Assembly (NCBI GenBank): GCA_002633005.1
Contig: NMRA01000118.1
Coordinates: 24,032-88,031 of the forward strand
Length of the DNA: 64,000 bases
Direction: 5' to 3'
Origin: Phoronis australis
Taxonomy: Eukaryota; Phoronida; Phoronidae
Part shown: one piece after another, positions 46,933 to 59,159 of the stretch
Position numbering within the stretch: position 1 is the first letter of the stretch
How the letters are laid out: every line of letters begins with the position of its first letter
Position numbers and translations under genes: made by a program
Notes under the pieces: model-generated
Database searches by the model: none
What the model was told of the DNA's origin: nothing
Seen by the model: the letters and a program-made list of their open reading frames with translations, nothing else

Positions 46933-47506
46933 CTGTATCACAGTCCAGGACTAATTTGTAGGAATTATCTCGGTAATTAGTGACATGTGTGTATTTTCGG
47001 AGACTGTTCTTCTGCTCAAGTGAGATTTAATTATTTTTTAAGCATAACAACGTTTTGCTTAAGTCTTAAGTCACCGTCATAAAACAGTCCACAGTGCCAG
47101 GTTGCATGAAATTAAGTTCACTAAAGCTTTTGCGTATTTGTGTCGTTCTTTATTCACAGATGTAATCTTTTACTATCATTTTGATTTTATTGTGAGTTCC
47201 TCTTTCACTAAATACATTTTCTAATAATTAAAGCCTGAGCCCTTAGATCAATAAAACAAATATCGACTTTGTCCTTAAACTGGAGGCGTTACATGAAAAG
47301 ATCCCTAATTATTTCCAGTAACATTGAGAATTTATCGAAGGATTCACTCGCTCTTTGTATCCAAGTAAAAAATTGACTTAGTAATGAAACCACAGCAGCA
47401 TAAAAAAGTCAACCAGTGGTTTCACTAGTCCACAAATACGCAGTAAATTTAGGAACTTAGTTGAGTCCCTAATTATGACTGTTTCATGCAACTGGGCACC
47501 GAGGGC

Positions 47507-47508
<2 letters not shown>

Positions 47509-47576
<68 letters not shown>

Positions 47577-47577
47577 T
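47509..47577. repeat. (TG)n dinucleotide tract
   Basis: About 34 uninterrupted TG units. Confidence 0.97.
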
Positions 47578-47674
47578 GTGTTTTAAGCCGTTGGTCAGCC
47601 TTAATATTGATGTGCAAAACGATAACATTCTGACCAATTACATGTGACCAGAGCAGAGGCTAATTACAACTTAC

Positions 47675-47704
47675 GTCACTGGAATGTAGGCTTCTCATGG
47701 CCGT
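47675..47704 (-). CDS. Candidate 30-bp microexon
   Basis: Minus strand: acceptor tttcccaaatcag with a long pyrimidine tract, donor GTGAC|gtaagt. In phase 0 it reads TAMRSLHSSD and could precede the 46674-46932 block. Confidence 0.25.
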
Positions 47705-48019
47705 CTGATTTGGGAAAGGGTGGAAAGAAGGCAGAACAGATGATATATGTGAATTTTTGAAGGCGAATAAGAAAACCCACTTGATAGTACAGCATTTGAA
47801 CACAGTGCATACAAATTAAACACCACTGTTTTCAAACAATAAAGTTGTTAAATTATGTAAATGCAACATTTCTGCCAACTCTTCGTGTTGTTGCAGGTGA
47901 TAAGTTAAAGCAGTTTTCACCAGTGCACTTAGTTAAAAAAGACAACCTCACATTCATCACGTTGCTTGGTGATACTAGGATAATATAGTTAACGCGTGGA
48001 TACTTACCCGTGGAAACGT

Positions 48020-51000
48020 CTGATAAGCAGCATGGGAAATAAAAAGGGGATTAGCGGTGATACAGTTGTGCAGAAGAAGCTGCGTGGCCACTGTGTACAA
48101 TAAATCTTGCAGTATCAGAGCTTTTAATGAAGACAAAGTCTATAGCGAATTTGAACGATTTCTGAAGTCAATACATTACATCATCGGAAACGAACAACTG
48201 CGCCAGTAGATGTTTCCTGAATTCGTAAACACGAACGAGGAAGCTTTTAATTTTTTTGAATAAAATAGTCGGCGTCTTTTTGAATGTGACAAGCCACATT
48301 ACTACTTTTATTAGCATCGCAATGTAATTGCAGGTAACAGGCCTTTAGGTAACAGGCCTGTAGTTGACATTGAAAACAGTTGCTATTTGAATAATTGCAC
48401 ACAAAAATAAGAACTTCGATGTCATTGTTCAAATTGCAAGTGTTGCAACAACACTGAAACTATGTATGTATCATGACGTTCATAGAAAAATTCAAACCAT
48501 GGGCAATGAGGAAACAAGATATTTTTGAAGATCTGACTCTGCATGCCAAAACTTTGACAACACGACATCTGCGTTAGATGTGCTGCCCATGAGCAAATCA
48601 AAATTCACTGGGTGGCGGTTGTGAGACAACCCCTATATCTCTATGGTCTTAGCTGAGCCGCGTACCATAACCCAAGGCACTCGCCAGATCTTCTATTGCT
48701 TCATTTCATTCTTCTAATCGTTTCAGTAGTGGCCCTGAACTGCTATTCAACGCTGGTAAGGTCTTGAGTTAACTTGAGAACCTATCGGAGTGATTTTTGC
48801 GTCGTCTTGCGTGACCTCGCCAAAAAGCAATATCCCTACTTCTGTAAAAGGATTTTCCGCCCACCCTCTATCATAAACGGTACTAGAAGCTTTGCTGATC
48901 GTCTTCATAAATTTTGTAGCGAGGCACCCTGCCGTATTGAAAGCTACTAGAGCGTGACACTTGTCACGCCAATACAACACTAAAACTTATTCCCAAATTT
49001 AGACGTTTCAGGAGCCTTATGGCTTTTTCGTGCTAAAATTGTGAAACATTCCTTATTGTTTAAGTGTAATTGAATCTGATTGAGCCCTTCCATAATCAAA
49101 GTAAGCCCAGTGGCAATTACTTAGTGTAAAAGTCAAGGCAGTAATAATCTACAGGCAATGTATCATATGTCCACTTTTTTCTGATCTCTGTGAAGTTTAA
49201 TTTGAAAATACACCAATAATCATAATGATCGTTCTCTAGTAATTAACAGAGTCCTTTCTTCATTAACGCAGTTTTTTCTCATGAGCTGTTTTCTTAAACA
49301 TCGCAATTCAGTTGTTATGACTCTTTTCGCTTCCCATCAACCGATTTGAATATATCGTGATGACAATTCCTTTTCCATGAACCGAGTTCTTTTCTTATGT
49401 ACAGCAGCATGAATCGGTATTCTACATACAACCTTCGTACCTGTTCATTCAATTATAAAATAAAAGGCAATCATACAGCACATTTGCCACTCTCAAACTA
49501 TTAATGACAAAGATTCATACAAAGATTCATCTACAAAATGTATTTCTTCAGCACACCTCAAAATGTAAAGTTTGAGATGGAACTCGTTTCGCCCTTGGCG
49601 TAATCAGTACGACGGCGTCCTCTTCCGGCAGTTGGGAGTCCGAGTAAAATCTCCCATGCCGGAGACACGTTAACTTCTTACTCACTCTATGTACTTAAAA
49701 GGACGTGTTGTAGCATTTTTGCACAAATTTACGTCTTTTGGTGTGAGTCAATCTCGGTTTGTTGACGACTAAAGCGTCCTTTAACCCGGAAGTAAATGAA
49801 CCGGAAATCATAGAAGCCCGCGATTAGGGATAACTGTTCGAGAGGAAAGAACGCTGCTCGTAGGAATTGAAATGCGGTCAACAAGAAAAGAACTGAGTCA
49901 GTAAGATCTAAATAGCGGCAAGAATTACAGCTCGTACGAAAACATGCAATGAGAACTGGAAATGAGGGTAAAAGACCGAAACGTCCAGACAAATGCACGT
50001 AGCAGAGAAAGTCGCATTACTCTGTCATTCATGCTTGGTATTTGGTCCAAGTTGGTGTCCACAGACAGCGTCCCCAGCCACCACTGTTTCACTTGTCTGG
50101 TCATCTAACTTAACTTTGTACCCAGAAGGACCGGTGATTCCCCACATATTGTGCACAACGACATATAGCAATAGATATGTACAATATAAAGTCGTGCGGA
50201 AAATGACGAATTGTATCGAACGAGCGTAGGTTCAAGCATGTACAATGACAATAAAATAACTTGCATGGAAAGGTGTAATATTCCAACCTTTCACTGTTTT
50301 AGTGATTTGTCTTAAAGTAGTATGAAAAAGCAACAGTCTACATCATCGGAGCATTTACTTTTTCTGATGGCACGTTTAGGACTTGGCCTACAGGCGAAAT
50401 GATATCTATTGGAGGCGCGCATTGTTTGTGGTGACCCTTGTAGGCTTGGTCTCTTTGAAATTCAGCCAAGCGTGAAATGAACTGTCAGTCCAATTAGTGG
50501 CCCTCAACATAGACTTAAGAATACCTCGTGAAAAAGCAGGATAACACAATGGTGTCACGCAAAATCATTTTAGTGAAATGCGATTGTTTTGTGAGAATGC
50601 ACGGGACCTTACTAGAGTAGTTACGTTGTGAATGTCGGCCACTGGCGTTGCGATGTTTTGAGTAACTACACATCAATATACGACCTGTAAAGCGCTAAGA
50701 CAAACATAGAAGTTAGTTGCAATCTGCTTGCTACTTGTGTATATTTAACATACTGTGGAAAAACCTTCGTAAACATGACGACTGTCAACACCGGTATATC
50801 ATAGTTCCCGTCCTGAGCCTACAGTTGCTCTGTCACAGTGTCCAAACAAAGCTGTTGCAGACATTGTCGAAAGGCAATACGGGTCGACAAGAAATTTTAT
50901 AATGTCGAATTGTTTCACTTATGGCATGCATAGATTAAGTACTTGAAAAGTTGAGAAAAAAGGCGGCCACCACATCGAGAAAGTCAGTGAATCAGAGTGC

Positions 51001-52900
51001 AGGAAAAGATAGTTAATTGTACCAAAGGAACAGGAGAGAGACATGGTCAGTTTGTTACAACAGCATTTTGTAATAGTAGCAATCTACCTTGCACGTCTTC
51101 CGTGAGACATGAAATGAAGAAAAAGAAATCGTTGTTGGCACGGGAAACAATCTGAGATAACTTTCACGAGTTGAATGCAAGAGCCATTTGGCATGAACAG
51201 GGCCGTCCCGGATTACATAGCGACACTCGAGTCTCGCTGAACCCAAAATGTCGTAAACATCCGCCAGGAACATTCGCTGCCTCGTTTTCGTGCCACATGT
51301 TATTTGTTGTTGCCCGATTCTTTACAACTTTTTGTCGGTTGCAGAGACACGAAAATGTACCTGATTTCCAAAACGAGGCCACGCGCTTTCTAGTCTCCGG
51401 GACAAAGGAGAATTCTATCGCCGTGTAATTCGGACGGCCCTTTTAGCTCCAACGTACATGTATATGGTAGAACTCTCGGATTGTGATGCCAACGCACTGT
51501 AGATTACGTGTGGCTGAGGTTGCGTTGCGCATGTGTGGGAAATTGTTGCATTCATTTATTTGAGGTGGTGTTTCCAACTTCGTCTCTAAGCCTCAAGATA
51601 GCGCTGATCGGCTGAGTCATTTTAGGCTTGGTGGGGAGATGCCCTTTTACTGACTGGCCGTAGACAACGTTCACTGACAGGAGTGGCACAATAACCCTTC
51701 AAACACTTGAATCTTGGAATACTTAAATACCACTCTTTGAAGGTTCTTGTCCTTACTTCTTTGATGTGATAAATTTGATTTTTGTTCCAGAAACTAAACC
51801 AGATCCAAAGGCATAACTATTTTCAGACTTTGATGTTGCTAACATTCGTGATTCAGAAGCAGAAGACAAGAAGAGACAAGACAAGACACTGTATTGTTTG
51901 AAATAAAAAGTGTTTACGTCCTTATTGTCAATTTATTTTATTGAAAGCACCACACTTTTACCGCTTTTGAGTTGAAATACATTTTTCAATGATCTAAACC
52001 TAAATTGCTGCATAAATACGGCTCATCGGGATTTGTTGTATTATATTACAGCAAATTTCAGAGTTTATAAAACTTTGTATCACTGATATTCCGGCCGAAT
52101 AAATTTCCCTTTTAAAGCCTGAAATGACTAAACCGATCATCGCCATCTTGAGCATTTAGGACGAGGCTGGTGCTGCTTCTTGCTATGAAATATACGGCTT
52201 AGGGTGGAGATTTTGCTTAATACAAACAAAGCAAGTTTAGAACTATTATCACCGAAAACTTTTTCAATACAGACACAGTTTATACATATTTTGAAATATT
52301 TTGCAGTCTAATGGCCTCAAACATTGTCAAACGAAACATCATCTACGTGCAGATTCGAGACGCCGGCAGTGGGTAGCAACGCTACCTAGCGGACAGGCGA
52401 AACGTAAAGCCCTTTACACGTACTGCAATCAGTTCAAAAGTTTACAATTTCCTTAAAATATATACAAGTGGTCAAGCACCACCTGAGCTCTACTACGCTA
52501 CCAAAATCGTATACATAGGACAAATAATAACAGATACCAATTTAAAAATAAGTCAGTGGGAAATGTGTCACCTTCTTTATTATTACTGTTCGCAACTCCG
52601 TAGCTTTCAAACCGAGTTCAGGCAAAATCGTGCACAACCAACAACCTACGAATGACATGACTTTTATGCAGTTTGGTTGAAAAACGGTAAAGTGAAGTTT
52701 AGTGACAGAAAAGAATGTGATATTTCCCTATTGGTCAAGTGTTAGCAAATTATTTTTGTTATTATTTGTCTCAGGTACACGATTGTGGTATCGTACTATT
52801 GCTCAAGTGGTGCAAACAGATGATGCTCTATGTGACAAAAACATAGATGAGACTTCTTCTGAAGAAGTTTTAGGTGATCACAGATCTAAACTTACCTCGT
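48020..52900. other. Stretch without a supported gene
   Basis: Only short frames without matching splice sites, and a CpG-rich block at about 49590-49680. I see no recognisable gene. Confidence 0.5.
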
Positions 52901-52915
52901 TTGTAATAAACAAAC

Positions 52916-53350
52916 ATTTCACCCTAAGTCCTACATGATGTTCCATACCAAGAATCAACACCGGAACCAACGAATGCAAACGAATGTGCGGCGCAATGTT
53001 ATCAGCCGCGTGAGATTGAAGTTGGCATTCCATGTCTGGAGATGTTACAAATAAGATCTTAGGCGCACGCGCATTGGAACGAACCAAATTCACTCACTGA
53101 CGACAAGGTGCTATCGAGACTCATTTACCTTACCATAAAACCAGGCGACGGCAAGAGCTTCAATAAATACAGCAAATAGCAGTGATATTCTCGAAGCGTG
53201 TGTCTTTGTTTGTCCTAAAAAATAGTTTCACTCTAGGTCCAATATTCCATAGCAGGGCACAGCATCGCAACAAATGAATGCAAACAACCCCTGCGCATGC
53301 GCGATTAAAACCTCAACCACACGTGACTGAAGTTGGCATTCGATTCCTAG
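52916..53350 (+). repeat. Local direct duplication (~125-bp units, ~310 bp apart)
   Basis: 52916-53040 and 53226-53350 align by eye: tttcac.cta.gtcc, attccata, aatgcaaac, tga.tgaagttggcattc. A short third piece (gggagttggcatcccattcc) is at about 53525. Confidence 0.65.
53133..53214 (-). CDS. SLC6-type transporter exon fragment (late transmembrane segment)
   Basis: On the minus strand, 82 bases lie between acceptor ctattttttag and donor TTTTATG|gtaagg. The last 19 residues read ISLLFAVFIEALAVAWFYG. From memory this aligns with the segment before the conserved intron in SLC6 neurotransmitter transporters (DAT/SERT type: hydrophobic stretch, IEA, WFYG at the exon end). The first seven residues (QTKTHAS) fit less well. 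I found no neighbouring SLC6 exon on either side, though the N gap lies 2.5 kb upstream on that strand. It could be a lone surviving exon of a pseudogene, a piece of a gene whose other exons I missed, or chance. Confidence 0.35.
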
Positions 53351-54654
53351 ATTTCCAAGAGATTCCGAGATAATCAAGTTGAAATTTCGAGATCCTGAGA
53401 TAATTAAAAAAGAAACGCACGTCTTTGGGCCACCGTAGCCGGAAATTCACAGTACAAACTCTGCCGGCTTGTCTTATGAAATCTCGGAGGCGCAAGCTCG
53501 AACACTGGAATACATGGGTCACGGGTGGGAGTTGGCATCCCATTCCTAAAGTTCTATATTCTTAGTTAGCAGAAAGTGGGTTGTTGTAGCTGATATTGAA
53601 AAGAATAGAAAAATGATCCAACCGTACTGGCGAAGAATGTACACTAGATCAAATCAGGAAGCGCTGCTGTCCTTTTTAAAATTACTGCGGCATTACACGA
53701 GTTAGAGTAGTACCAAAGCGGAGACTAGAAGCCAGCGATCTATTCCGGCTCTTAAGTAGTGAGAAAAGTGACACCGAATAACTTAGCTACGAAGACTCGC
53801 CTTCCCAACAAGAACGCGATTTGGTCCTCTCGTCACAATAATTCTCGTTTATTTTTAATTCCAGGTTGATGTCCGTTGCCGGGGTAAAGGCAATGCCGCG
53901 AGTAATTATCTCAAAGTCCGCGTATAGGCCTAGTGTGCAGGTTTTAGTTGGTGGTAAATGAGTGACTTTCCAAATAAGGAAGTCAGTAGAGTCAGGATCT
54001 TTCTATATTTTCCTCCTGCAGGAAGCCAAATGCGCGCTGGAACGAGGATGTACATGAGTCCACGAGTTCGAGTTGAGCATGCGTAGCGCGTGGGCACTCG
54101 CTTGCTGGAGAACTAGGTATCATAAACAGGCTGCCTTAAAGTGATATGCAAATTTCTCGTAACTAGCAAAAATAGCGCATGATAATACATTTGTAGCTTT
54201 AGTGCGTGACTATTGCGGCATTGTTTGGGCACATAGACTTATAGAATATTCATGAAGTTAATTTTTATCCTCCTGGCCTGGGTTTCACTGACCGGCGATA
54301 GCAAAATAAGCGATTGCAACAGCTTTTAAAAGGCTTGAAATATAATCAGAATTTTTAAACTATTTTTTCATTGTATCAAGGTATAACTAACAGCATGGTT
54401 GCACTTTGTGTAAACGAGGCTCACCTGGCAAATTATGGTATCATACTAAAATCATCGGTATTTTAAATGCGCTCCAAAATTAAGCACAGGCGTTTTTCAG
54501 GAAGAAAACTGATTTTTTGATAATCCTGAACACTTACGGAGTGGCATAATTTTAATTATTACAAAAGGTTTTAAAAATCCTTTTGTAATCTAGTCAACTA
54601 ATATCCTTCGAAAAAATGTAGGTTTAAGCAGTTCTTTCTCTCCCGTCCACTTAC

Positions 54655-54811
54655 CTGAGAAACGCATATGAATTCGGTTGTTTTCTCCACCTAATAACGT
54701 GTTCAACATGGTGGCCCAAACCGTGGACTCGTCTAATACTGAAACTGTTGAGCATGTTTCGTTAGTAGTTTTTGGTAAGACGTATTCGATGATCTTTTTA
54801 AGGGTATTTTG
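54655..54811 (-). CDS. Candidate exon, 52 codons, unrecognised
   Basis: Minus strand: donor CTCAG|gtaagt is strong; the acceptor (gctcgaccag) is moderate. Translation starts QNTLKKIIEYVLPKTT and includes a sequon (NET), a Cys and STVWATMLNTLLGG. It ends in phase 1. It may belong to the same unknown minus-strand gene as the blocks at 40.8-47.7 kb. Confidence 0.28.
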
Positions 54812-55750
54812 CTGGTCGAGCAAGACGTTACCGAAAAATCGTGTAAGTTAATTCACTGCTAGACCTTAGGACTCACGATGACGGCAAACTGTGGTGAACG
54901 ATACTTACATTCTGTTGATCCATTGGAAGCAGATAAAATAATTGATAAATCATTGATAAATCAACATAAACAAAGAATATAAAATAAATCCATTGTTGAA
55001 TGACTTACCAACTCAGAAGAATAAAACTCACATGCAATTATGTGGATTTTACGAATTTCAATTTCCAACTACGTTATGTCAATTCAAAGTCTAACTAAAT
55101 TAGCATGTATGATGCACGATAAAAGCCAGCGCACAGGGAAACGATTTTCCATCAGTGACGACTCCCAAGATTTTGTATCGGTGATAAATTGTATCGTTCA
55201 TCAGCTCACACAACACGACAAGACGTCTTTCGATCAAACATTTCATGATACTTTCCGACAACTTACGATATATTCGCGAATCAGCGCACACAGTCATATT
55301 GTCTCCAACGAAAATTCGTGACGACTTCCTGCATCTTCAGCTGTTCAAGCAATTCAATTTAAACTCGGAATTTTACTGAGCAAATAGAATTGGATGGCGT
55401 TTGTATTTAAAGCGCTCGGCATTGCCCTCCTTTTACCAAATTGGTCTAAAACTCCAATAGTACAATAATGAATTCGTTACTGTTTATTCATCAATGACTC
55501 GAAGAAACTCAAATTTGCAACTGTGTCTTATGATGTGTTGTGTGTAGTAAAATTTTCAGTGAAAACACAGTCCAGATGACTGACGTCATGAAGTGCGGTT
55601 ACTGCAGTCAGCGAACGCTGATCGCAGTAACTTCGAAGTAAATTTAAATGATCAGTGATCATAATATCACTATTTTGTGGCAAATTATCGGTTATCTCGT
55701 GCAAATCAGTTCAGTAGTTTATGGTCAATATTTTTCATAGTGAGAGAGAG

Positions 55751-56708
55751 NNNNNNNNNNNNNNNNNNNNNNNNNNNNNNNNNNNNNNNNNNNNNNNNNN
55801 NNNNNNNNNNNNNNNNNNNNNNNNNNNNNNNNNNNNNNNNNNNNNNNNNNNNNNNNNNNNNNNNNNNNNNNNNNNNNNNNNNNNNNNNNNNNNNNNNNNN
55901 NNNNNNNNNNNNNNNNNNNNNNNNNNNNNNNNNNNNNNNNNNNNNNNNNNNNNNNNNNNNNNNNNNNNNNNNNNNNNNNNNNNNNNNNNNNNNNNNNNNN
56001 NNNNNNNNNNNNNNNNNNNNNNNNNNNNNNNNNNNNNNNNNNNNNNNNNNNNNNNNNNNNNNNNNNNNNNNNNNNNNNNNNNNNNNNNNNNNNNNNNNNN
56101 NNNNNNNNNNNNNNNNNNNNNNNNNNNNNNNNNNNNNNNNNNNNNNNNNNNNNNNNNNNNNNNNNNNNNNNNNNNNNNNNNNNNNNNNNNNNNNNNNNNN
56201 NNNNNNNNNNNNNNNNNNNNNNNNNNNNNNNNNNNNNNNNNNNNNNNNNNNNNNNNNNNNNNNNNNNNNNNNNNNNNNNNNNNNNNNNNNNNNNNNNNNN
56301 NNNNNNNNNNNNNNNNNNNNNNNNNNNNNNNNNNNNNNNNNNNNNNNNNNNNNNNNNNNNNNNNNNNNNNNNNNNNNNNNNNNNNNNNNNNNNNNNNNNN
56401 NNNNNNNNNNNNNNNNNNNNNNNNNNNNNNNNNNNNNNNNNNNNNNNNNNNNNNNNNNNNNNNNNNNNNNNNNNNNNNNNNNNNNNNNNNNNNNNNNNNN
56501 NNNNNNNNNNNNNNNNNNNNNNNNNNNNNNNNNNNNNNNNNNNNNNNNNNNNNNNNNNNNNNNNNNNNNNNNNNNNNNNNNNNNNNNNNNNNNNNNNNNN
56601 NNNNNNNNNNNNNNNNNNNNNNNNNNNNNNNNNNNNNNNNNNNNNNNNNNNNNNNNNNNNNNNNNNNNNNNNNNNNNNNNNNNNNNNNNNNNNNNNNNNN
56701 NNNNNNNN
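55751..56708. other. Assembly gap (958 N)
   Basis: A run of N, entered from a GA simple repeat (gtgagagagag). Reading frames across it are meaningless. Confidence 1.
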
Positions 56709-59030
56709 AAAAAGTTGAGTTCACGATTTTGGGAACTGAAATAGGGACTGCTCGAAGAAAAAGTTTCATAACGGGAGTATTTGTTCGAGTTGAAAGGAAT
56801 TAAACACACCGACAACCTCCTAAGGTGTTCCTCTATGCGCAAAAGGTAGTTGTAACAACGTGACTTTGATGGTTTAGTCGGTGCGAGGCATAATTCGCCG
56901 AAAAGCTTCCGGCGTACAGAGCGCCTATAGCCTCTACATCGCCTCTGCTTCGGGCCAACAGAGGCGATGGTCATTGCCTAAGTGAATAGATGCATCTTGT
57001 AGATCTCTAGAATAAACCCACGTAAAACCGTAACACAGAGTTGTGTTTGAAAGAGGTTTTCATACAGTCTGCTACAATAATCTTACAGATCTACGTCAAA
57101 AATTGCGGCCTCTATGAGCATTTGAATCTGAATTCGAAAACAAAGTGGCCACCACGTCCGTCATCTGGATTCCGATCAAGACGAAAAACAAAAGGCTTCC
57201 AGCCATTCGTGAGACACATGTTGTGTGTGAATTTTAAGAATTGTGATCAGCAGCGTGCAAACAAGAAACAAACAAAGACAAACAACAACAAAAGAAATAC
57301 AAATTTTATGACAAAGCAACATACTAGGAGAAATTTCATTTCACCAAGCAATAAACAAGTGTGAGTGGGTTGCTGTCAACATTAACATTGTCTAAGGCTT
57401 TTATTTACTGCCTTGGTTTAGCCAATAATTTCCTTCAGCTTGTGTAACTTTCTAATGTGTCCGCTTACAATTTAAGAACATTAACAAATAACTCACACGC
57501 GGCTGCGCATCCTCATTAAAGTTAATTAGTCACTAAATAGACGGAAATACACACTCCGGCATTTGACACCGCACAAATACACCTGTAAGGTAATTCCTCT
57601 GTGGCACACAAGCAATAACAATTGTGACGTATTTGTTTTTCAAATTGCCTCGTTGCAAATAATATCCAAGATACTGATGACTGAAGTTTTTCTTTATCTT
57701 CGTCTTTGCCTTTGCCAAGTAATTTGACAAAACGTTTCATTTTCAGTGGTGCCTTCAACGTGGTTCACGTTAGTGTTTCGTACATTACAATGAACAAAGC
57801 CCTCCAAGATGCCTAAAAAAGTTTCACAATTAACTTTAACAGGTTATCCCAATATTGAAATGTAATTACAGGTAAGTTGAAACAAGGATTCGGCAACTTT
57901 GGTTTTGAAGGGTTTGGAATTGAAATTAGACGGGATTTTTTGACATTTTACAAACATTTCCACAATAGCGTCGAGTTTATTTGTATTTGAAGGTCAAAGT
58001 TTCAGACTTTCAAACTGCGGACATCAATTATTCACAATTCCAGCGGTCATTGTTAAAAAATACAAGGACAGGCGAGGATTTCTGTACCCAGATCAAAACC
58101 CATGATTTGTTTCGACGTACAACGAACATGTACGAGACTTGTTTTAATTTTAATTTTAACCGTCTTATTCGCCAACCTCAGGCCCAGCAACTTTAAGAGG
58201 CATTTTACAATTATCACCAGTTTCACTGTTCACTTATTGAGGGGCAATTGTAAACTCACCCCACATTGCTCTGGCTTATACGGATTTTACTTTACATCTA
58301 ATACAAGAACATGATGTACTTTTGAGAAAATATTCCGGTTTAATACTTTTTTCCCATTCTAAGAAAATAATACTTGATATTGCATTTGCAAAAATTTACA
58401 ATCCTTGCCAAACGTTACGTACTTAGTTGGGGAAGTTTTCGGAAACACGAGAGTTCTAGATCGCCCATATGTAGATTTACTAGATAATCAACCAATCGCG
58501 TAGTACTCTACGAGTAAACTTACAAATTATGTAATATATGTTGATCAACCTAGTTGAGATCTAATTCGGACTTCGGAGTAAAGTTTGGGTTTTGGACCAC
58601 GGTGAAAACACAAAAGAAACCCGGGGCCGGATGTAATCTCAGACTCGAACTATAGCCGCAATGCTGGGGTCATCAAGTGCAAACCAGGATCAGATTGTTA
58701 TTGAAGTACATGTAAGGCATTACGTAATCAAGCATAGAAAAATAAACACGTATCTTGAGTTTGACGAAAAGTAGAATAGAAAATGCCAAAAATATTTTGC
58801 TTTCGATTTCAAGTAAAAGGATACTTAGACATTGGTCCAAGGAGTGCATCCTGCAAGCAAGGCTCATGGTAGTTTGGCGAGATCACAAACGTCACGTGAG
58901 TGAAAGACTAGTTTTTCACGAGTAAGCACGCAACCTTGCTCTCATGTACTAGCAAATAAGAAATTAGAAGGTAAATTGCGGAAGATAACCGTAAGTAAGC
59001 ACACCGATTTTCGTGGCAAGGTTTATGACC
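56709..59030. other. Intergenic stretch, no supported gene
   Basis: A minus-strand ATG at about 57738 opens MKRFVKLLGKGKDEDKEKL, a Lys-rich start that might be a first exon, but no clear donor follows. Otherwise only short AT-rich frames. Confidence 0.4.
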
Positions 59031-59150
59031 CATGAGCGGCGCAGCACTGACAAAAGTGGGGGGCTATAGCCCCCAGCCCCCTGTGGTGCACCGTCTAAGG
59101 ACCATGGGCGACGCAGCACTGAAAAAAGCGGTGCTCCGCCATGTGACCTC
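59030..59150. repeat. G-rich palindromic hairpin unit(s), second locus
   Basis: Same family as 39531-39664: gagcggcgcagcactgacaa, agtggggggctatagcccc, gtggtgcacc, then a partial second unit (ggcgacgcagcactgaaaaa). Confidence 0.85.
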
Positions 59151-59159
59151 AAGTGTCTA

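Noticed and set aside
47378-47617. Minus-strand frame with a Thr-His repeat
   Set aside because: Translation of the (TG)n tract.
48008-48019. 12-bp microexon on the minus strand (acceptor gcttatcag, donor CGG|gtaagt)
   Set aside because: The sites look good, but an exon of four codons cannot be supported without transcript data.
49993-50260. Protein-like minus-strand reading (..GITGPSGYKVKLDDQTSE..) near 50050-50190
   Set aside because: Open but without acceptor or donor, and ends in a stop; adjacent to a SINE-like tail, so probably part of a repeat.
55040-55321. 93-codon + strand frame and its 65-codon antisense partner
   Set aside because: Neither shows convincing splice context or family resemblance; both strands look equally plausible, so no call is made.
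55677-56974. Very long open frames on both strands
   Set aside because: They consist almost entirely of N from the assembly gap.
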